In this document: positions 30,093-32,476 of the stretch, in pieces
Position numbering within the stretch: position 1 is the first letter of the stretch
How the letters are laid out: the number at the start of each line of letters is the position of its first letter
Assembly: GCA_029225065.1 (NCBI GenBank)
Contig: JAQXVT010000002.1
Coordinates: 1 to 32,476 of the forward strand
DNA length: 32,476 nt
Source of the DNA: Lachnospiraceae bacterium
GTDB taxonomy: Bacteria; Bacillota; Clostridia; Lachnospirales; Lachnospiraceae
Direction: 5' to 3'
Translations under genes and position numbers: made by a program
Notes under the pieces: generated by a model
What the model was told of the DNA's origin: nothing
Databases searched by the model: none
The model's input: only the letters and a program-made list of their open reading frames with translations

Positions 30093-31136
30093 ATGTGTAA
30101 AGAAGAGACAAATGAGCAGAAAGATATTTTAATACTTGCGATCGAGAGCTCGTGTGACGAGACAGCGGCAGCTGTCGTAAAAAACGGGCGGGAGGTACTG
30201 TCAAATATAATCTCCTCACAGATTGCACTGCATACGCTTTATGGCGGTGTTGTTCCGGAGATCGCCTCCAGAAAGCATATTGAAAAGATTAATCAGGTAA
30301 TTGAGGAAGCACTGCAGACAGCGGGAGTTACTTTGGATGATCTGGATGCAATTGCAGTCACATACGGACCGGGGCTGGTTGGTGCGCTTCTGGTCGGAGT
30401 TGCGGAGGCAAAGGCAATCAGCTACGCAAAGCACCTTCCGTTAGTAGGCGTACATCATATTGAAGGGCATATCTCAGCAAACTACATCGAAAACAAGGAT
30501 TTGGAGCCACCGTTCATCTGCCTTGTCGTTTCCGGAGGCCACACGCATCTTGTAAAGGTACAGGATTACGGTGTCTATGAGATTATTGGACGTACACGTG
30601 ATGACGCGGCAGGTGAGGCCTTTGATAAGGTAGCGCGTGCAATCGGCTTGGGTTACCCGGGCGGACCGAAGATTGACAAGCTGGCAAAAGAGGGAAATCC
30701 GGATGCGATTGCATTTCCGAAAGCGAAAATTGCAGATTCGCCCTATGATTTCAGCTTCAGCGGCCTGAAATCTTCCGTCCTGAATTATTTAAATGGCGCC
30801 AAAATGAAAGGCGAGACCGTGAACCGTGCAGATGTGGCAGCGTCTTTCCAGAAAGCAGTCTGCGATGTTCTGGTAAGCCATGCCATTGACGCGGTAAAAG
30901 AGGCAGGGATGGACAAGCTTGCAATTGCGGGTGGTGTGGCATCCAACAGTACTCTGCGCGCGGCGATGGAGACAGCGTGTGAGAAGAATGGTATCCGCTT
31001 TTTCCGCCCATCCCCGATTCTGTGCACGGATAATGCGGCGATGATCGGAGCAGCAGGCTATTATGAGTTCAAAAAAGGAGTGCGTTCCGGACTGGATCTG
31101 AATGCAATTCCGAATCTGAAACTGGGAGAGAGATAA
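30093..31136 (+). CDS. tsaD: tRNA N6-adenosine threonylcarbamoyltransferase TsaD
   Basis: A 347-residue ASKHA-fold enzyme that transfers the threonylcarbamoyl group to A37 of tRNA. Seen are [13 protein letters not shown] (residues 18-30), [13 protein letters not shown], the metal-binding HHIEGH (H122 and H126), [23 protein letters not shown] and the C-terminal [12 protein letters not shown] and [19 protein letters not shown] upstream of the ATG. The ispD gene starts two bases after its stop codon, so these two are co-transcribed. Confidence 0.97.
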   Translation: MCKEETNEQKDILILAIESSCDETAAAVVKNGREVLSNIISSQIALHTLYGGVVPEIASRKHIEKINQVIEEALQTAGVTLDDLDAIAVTYGPGLVGALLVGVAEAKAISYAKHLPLVGVHHIEGHISANYIENKDLEPPFICLVVSGGHTHLVKVQDYGVYEIIGRTRDDAAGEAFDKVARAIGLGYPGGPKIDKLAKEGNPDAIAFPKAKIADSPYDFSFSGLKSSVLNYLNGAKMKGETVNRADVAASFQKAVCDVLVSHAIDAVKEAGMDKLAIAGGVASNSTLRAAMETACEKNGIRFFRPSPILCTDNAAMIGAAGYYEFKKGVRSGLDLNAIPNLKLGER

Positions 31137-31138
31137 AT

Positions 31139-31849
31139 ATGAAGACAACAGCGATCGTTCTTGCAGGCGGAAGCGGGAGCAGAATGAAAACAAAGACGAA
31201 AAAACAGTATCTTTTGGTGGAGGGAAAACCGGTACTCTGGTATTCCCTGCACATATTTGAGGAGAGTCCGCTGATAGACGAGGTGATTCTGGTGTGCGGC
31301 GCAGGAGAAGAGGCGGCGTGCCGGGAGCAGTTTGGCGAAAAATTCGGCTTTCGTAAGGTTAAAGCGATCGTTGCGGGCGGGAAAGAACGCTACCATTCCG
31401 TTCATGCGGGATTAAAAGCAGCGGATGGCTGCGATCTGGTGCTGATCCATGACGGCGCGCGCCCGTTTGTTGATGAAATGATGCTGCAGCGGATCATAGA
31501 CTGCCTTTCTGCGCATCCTGCCTGTGTGGTTGGAATGCCGGTGAAAGACACGATCAAGATGAGTACGGAGGATGGCTGCGTCGCACAGACATTGCCGAGG
31601 GAGAGACTGTGGACCGTTCAGACACCACAGGCGTTTTCCTATCCTCTGATCAAAGATGCGTACGACAGAATGCTCCGCATGGAAGAAGAGGGATGCCTTG
31701 ATGTGAAAATAACGGATGATGCGATGGTAGCAGAGTATATCAGTCATACACCGGTCTGGCTCATTGAGGGCTCCTACAATAATATTAAAATCACGACGCC
31801 GGAGGATCTTGTTTTTGCCAGTGCGATTGTGCGTAAAATGTATCAATAA
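31139..31849 (+). CDS. ispD: 2-C-methyl-D-erythritol 4-phosphate cytidylyltransferase
   Basis: A 236-residue enzyme of the MEP isoprenoid pathway that couples methylerythritol phosphate to CTP. The nucleotide-binding start reads LAGGSGSRMKTKTKKQYLLV with the catalytic basic residues, followed by IHDGARPFV, VKDTIK, WTVQTPQAF, ITDDAMVAE and the C-terminal NIKITTPEDLVFA. The ribosome site (GGGAGAGAG) lies in the last codons of tsaD. Other MEP genes are not in the window. Confidence 0.95.
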   Translation: MKTTAIVLAGGSGSRMKTKTKKQYLLVEGKPVLWYSLHIFEESPLIDEVILVCGAGEEAACREQFGEKFGFRKVKAIVAGGKERYHSVHAGLKAADGCDLVLIHDGARPFVDEMMLQRIIDCLSAHPACVVGMPVKDTIKMSTEDGCVAQTLPRERLWTVQTPQAFSYPLIKDAYDRMLRMEEEGCLDVKITDDAMVAEYISHTPVWLIEGSYNNIKITTPEDLVFASAIVRKMYQ

Positions 31850-31889
31850 TAGGAAAATTTGAAAAAATCAAAAAAATGAAAAAAATGTC

Positions 31890-31918
31890 TTGACAGAACG
31901 AAACAAAGATGATAATAT
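31890..31918 (+). promoter_or_regulatory. Promoter of the serine tRNA pair
   Basis: TTGACA (31890-31895), 17 bp, TAATAT (31913-31918), about 38 bases before the first tRNA. Confidence 0.8.
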
Positions 31919-31955
31919 TCTACATGCGCCAAGGTGAGGCGCTTCGATAGAAACT

Positions 31956-32041
31956 GGAGAGGTAGCGAAGTGGTCATAACGCGGCGGTCTTGAAAACCGT
32001 TTGTCCGAAAGGGCGCATGGGTTCGAATCCCATCCTCTCCG
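31956..32041 (+). tRNA. tRNA-Ser (anticodon TGA)
   Basis: Acceptor arms GGAGAGG and CCTCTCC, discriminator G, a long class II variable arm, T-loop GGTTCGAATCC, and anticodon TGA at 31991-31993 in the loop CTTGAAA. CCA is not encoded. Confidence 0.96.
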
Positions 32042-32080
32042 TTGGCAATTTAATAAAACAATCTGAGCAATCAGGCATTT

Positions 32081-32169
32081 GGAGAAGTACCCAAGCGGCT
32101 GAAGGGGCTCCCCTGGAAAGGGAGTAGATCGTTAATAGCGGTGCGAGGGTTCAAATCCCTCCTTCTCCG
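32081..32169 (+). tRNA. tRNA-Ser (anticodon GGA)
   Basis: Acceptor arms GGAGAAG and CTTCTCC, discriminator G, a long variable arm, T-loop GGTTCAAATCC, and anticodon GGA at 32115-32117 in the loop CTGGAAA. CCA is not encoded. Confidence 0.96.
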
Positions 32170-32182
32170 TTCTGTCAAAGCC

Positions 32183-32245
32183 AAGTAAAAACTTTGAAAA
32201 ATAAAGTAAAAACTTGTTGACAGATGTAAAAAGTTGTGGTAATAT
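32183..32245 (+). promoter_or_regulatory. rRNA operon promoter with repeated AAGTAAAAACTT upstream
   Basis: TTGACA (32217-32222), 17 bp, TAATAT (32240-32245). Two copies of AAGTAAAAACTT at 32183-32194 and 32204-32215 (21 bp apart) directly precede the -35, in the place of an A-rich UP element. Confidence 0.85.
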
Positions 32246-32251
32246 CAAAAA

Positions 32252-32267
32252 GCTGATGCAAATCAGC
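32252..32267 (+). other. Stem-loop in the rRNA leader
   Basis: GCTGAT and ATCAGC around GCAA, near the start of the rRNA leader transcript. The leader continues to about 32408 and is AT-rich, with no gene. Confidence 0.55.
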
Positions 32268-32408
32268 ACACAACAAAAGGAACCTTGATAACTGAACAGT
32301 GAAACAACCTTGAAAATTCTTAAAAAGTTTTATTTTAAGGAACTGACCTTTAAAACAGTAAAAAGGGAATGAATAGCCAAGTAGTTATTCTGAACCATAT
32401 CAAACATT

Positions 32409-32476
<68 letters not shown>

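Overview
The window is a 32.5 kb piece of a low-to-mid GC, anaerobic, spore-forming Firmicute, most likely a member of the Lachnospiraceae. Support comes from the 16S rRNA 5' end at the right edge, an alpha/beta-type spore protein gene, hybrid-cluster protein (Hcp), a DUF6472-type protein, strong AGGAGG ribosome sites and the short-form RNase Z. No phage, transposase, plasmid or CRISPR signature was seen; this is ordinary chromosome with several small unusual elements. All family assignments are made by reading the protein sequences, without database searches.

Layout. 1-1851: the end of an unknown membrane protein and a MATE exporter. 1945-7852: a sugar ABC importer (binding protein and two permeases, minus strand) divergent from a YesM/YesN-type sensor kinase and AraC-type response regulator. 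8021-10491: a PadR regulator, a HAAS/DUF1700 membrane protein, a DUF4097-like surface protein and a small PspC protein. 10665-14027: a spore protein gene overlapping an OmpR/histidine-kinase pair and an unknown membrane-anchored protein. 14100-14410: a probable type I toxin-antitoxin locus. 14501-16880: a small charged protein, a stand-alone MurE-like ligase with Lys-type-looking motifs, and DUF6472. 17172-18800: hcp.

19226-23804 is a sulfur-assimilation block: cysK, a LysR regulator, O-acetylhomoserine sulfhydrylase and an Rrf2 regulator with three cysteines. The cysK, sulfhydrylase and rrf2 promoters share a TAGGAAA motif. 23912-25068 (minus) is a RibU-like riboflavin transporter behind an FMN riboswitch with its own terminator. 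25260-31849 carries a Nudix hydrolase, a YcxB-like protein and the tRNA-processing genes tsaE, tsaB, rimI, rnz and tsaD, plus ispD. The window ends with two serine tRNAs and the promoter, leader and first bases of an rRNA operon.

The most notable non-gene signals are: a dispersed intergenic stem-loop repeat with a conserved TGCGAAT core, found in at least eight places and with apparent base-pair covariation; the toxin locus, whose mRNA appears to hide its own ribosome site and which has an antisense terminator; a perfect 14-bp palindrome that would sit at -41.5 of a candidate hcp promoter; a candidate sigma-G promoter in front of a spore gene that overlaps a two-component operon; and helically phased direct repeats in several control regions.
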